A stretch of 64,000 bases of DNA, from NCBI GenBank assembly GCA_903813345.2, contig CAIIXF020000006.1:38841936-38905935 (forward strand), written 5' to 3'. This document shows, in pieces, positions 41,501 through 44,500 of the stretch. The stretch is from Owenia fusiformis (lineage: Eukaryota > Annelida > Polychaeta > Sabellida > Oweniidae). The position numbers were made by a program, and so were the translations under genes. The notes under the pieces were generated by a model, which was not told where the DNA came from, searched no databases, and worked only from the letters and a program-made list of their open reading frames with translations. Position 1 is the stretch's first letter. Every line of letters starts with the position of its first letter.

Positions 41501-44500
41501 ATAATTGCCCACAGTCTCAAGCAAAGCTGCTCAATCTAAAACCAAGAAAACAAACTAACTGTTCAATTGCAAAGAAAAGTAGCTGAGTTTATCAATACAC
41601 TGTAAGGTCCATTCAGTGTTGGTAATACACAGTCTCTGGCAAAGCTCAACATTCTAAAACTAGATTAAAACAATGTAAGATATATACATAAATAACTGTT
41701 TAGGCAGGCATTTAGGTTGAGTAATGGCAAAGTCAATTATATACAGTGTGGCTCTACTAGCTACACAAGAAGCGTATTGAAATTTGATTTCAAAGGGCAA
41801 ATCCCATCCTTATTATATGTTTTGAACAAGCTCAATAAGTAAACACTAGTTTGACATGGCAACCTGCCAATTTCCTCATTGAGTTTGCAAACATGGAAAA
41901 AAGAACTTCAACAACAAAACATTTGAAACAATCTTGAAACTTCACACACTATTATATCAGTCTTAAATCTGGTATTAGAGAGTAAGATGTATTTATGTAC
42001 AAGTACTAAGAACTCTTAATAAGAAATTGCAGAAATGAATAAATATGCATACATCTTTGTACCAATATTTATGGTGTGATAAATATGTGTCCTTTTAAGA
42101 TGTTAGTATTGAAATGATTTAGAATATAAATGTTCTCTAAATGTGGATGTCTAAAATTATGATTTTAATTCATATTGATGCTCATAGGATTTCAGGCGCC
42201 CTAAAATCCGAGAGAACTACAGGTAACTTGCAAAATATGTAACTTGCTTGTTTAAGAGGGCACATAATTACCTAAAGGATCTACCATAGGGATGATTCAG
42301 TTACTGTCAAATGTTGGGAAATCATGATATGGGACATTTAAAGCCCCATATCAGAGAGTTCGAAACGTCGGATTGTTCCAGTCTTAAGCTTTCCGACAAT
42401 TTTCCCATTTGAACTCCATGCATTCTCTATCTCAGAGGATTTTTTGACAAAATCAAGTAATTGTCTATTTAAGGGGCTAAGATCCTCAAACACAAGAATA
42501 TTAGAGCCCTTTAAGTTCTTCTTGTTCTTGATGATTAAGTCCTTTGTCCCACGAAATTTCATCCTCCTATGATATGACGTGGTTTAGGGTTGGCACCAGC
42601 TGTCGGCCTGTTAGCACGTCCTACACGGTGAGCGACCTCGACATCATCAGTTTTCATACCTGGGTGGACATTATTGTCAATAAGTGCCTTAACAACCTTC
42701 TCTGCACAGTTTTCCGAATCAGTCTCAGGTATGCCCAGAATACGTATGGTTGAGCGTCTGCTGTACTGTGCATTGTGATTGCATGCAAACCGGAGATCTT
42801 GTACTTCCACTTGAAGGGATGCCACATCAGCTTTAAGAAGTTCGTTTTGAGTCTCTAAGGATACAACCTTTTTCTGAATAGGCTGAATAGTTGCATTAAC
42901 ATATTTCTCCACACTGGCATGATGAGACTGGAACATCCCATCAAAATGTTGCTGGAGGTTAATTAGGTCTCTTATTGTAGGTGGTCTATTAAGATCTTCT
43001 TGTGAGGGTTGTTGTTGAGGAGATAGTTGATGTACAGGGTGGACTTGAGGTGTGTGGGAGGGAATGTTCATAGGACTGTTGTTAGGCATTCTTGGCCCCC
43101 TGACCATAATACCACCTTCATTTTGTACTGGGGGGATGAATGCAGGGGGTCTTATAACAAAAGGTTGTCTCTGCGGTAAAGGTGAGCTACTTGACATTGT
43201 ATTATTATTCATGTTGACATTTGAGACCCTAGAGTTTGTAAACGTTGTTGTGGTTGACGTTGTCTGTGGAATTTGTTGTGGTGAATAATCAATATTGCCA
43301 CTAAACTGGCTGCTCCATGATTGGTTGGCTGATTGATCAAGGCTGTTTGCAGGTTGGTGTGTGTCCATTGGACTTGCCATTATGAGATTATGAATATAAA
43401 CTCAGATCACTCAGCTGACTGGGTAGTAAGATTATAAGTATATCCCAAAGTTAGCTTTTCAAAAACGTCAACAAACAAATGTTATTAGCTGTGTATTGGC
43501 TTTGTACACTAGCAAAAGTTCAAATAATAGGACGATCACAAAAGATGGCTACTGAAATTTCTAACCTGTATGTATGTGTCAGAATTTTCCAACAACTCCT
43601 ACGTTCCAGATATAGAAAATAATCCTCAAGCAGTGTTAAATATCCATTCCTGAACTATTCATAAATGGGTTAATCCATAGCATATCGCTTTGCTAGTCCC
43701 TGTATTCCATATATTTGTGAAAGTATGCAGAGCTCCAAATATGTGACTTGCTAGTTACCTGTCATGACTCAACTCCCTAAATTAAAATGCATAAGGACAT
43801 AACCTAAAATTGAATAAATTTTCAAAGGTGTTTAAGAGAAACATGTGTTCACTAGAGAGAGGCGTTCATTAAGACGGGTTTTCCTTACCACATCGATTGC
43901 ACAAAAGAAGCAGTTCCCCTGTTGTTTTGTCCACCCTCTCCACAGGGGTAGGTTGATGGTTCGATTGCTTGCCTGGATTCTTCCGCTTCCTTGGGTTACA
44001 CACATACCTAGATTTGCACAGACTGCAACTAAACGGCTCACCTATATTAATCAGAAAGAAATATTTATTAGACGAGTCTATAGCCACACACTTGAAGAAC
44101 ATCAAGTCTGTACTATAGCCAAGCAAAAGCAAAGCAGGAGTAGAGTCGGGCATGTTACAGTAAAACCTGTATAAGTGGAACACCTTTTGTACCTCTAAAA
44201 AGTGTTCCACTTAGGTGTTCCACTTATAGAGCTTTATTTAACATTAAATCAGTTGGCCTTGGGACTCTGAAAAGTGTTCCATTAACCCTTTCCCGACATG
44301 AATATAAGAGGAAAATGTTGGCCCTGGTGACGGATAACTAAGAGTTGTTAAACTTGTTAAAATTTGGTGTAAAAATACTGAATAGAACTGGAGATATTGC
44401 CATTTCATTGATGTATATAAATAAAAATAATGGTGCCAAAAGGAGCCTATATAGGGTTCCATATGGAGCCTATCGTCATGAAAGGGTTAAGAGAGGTGTT

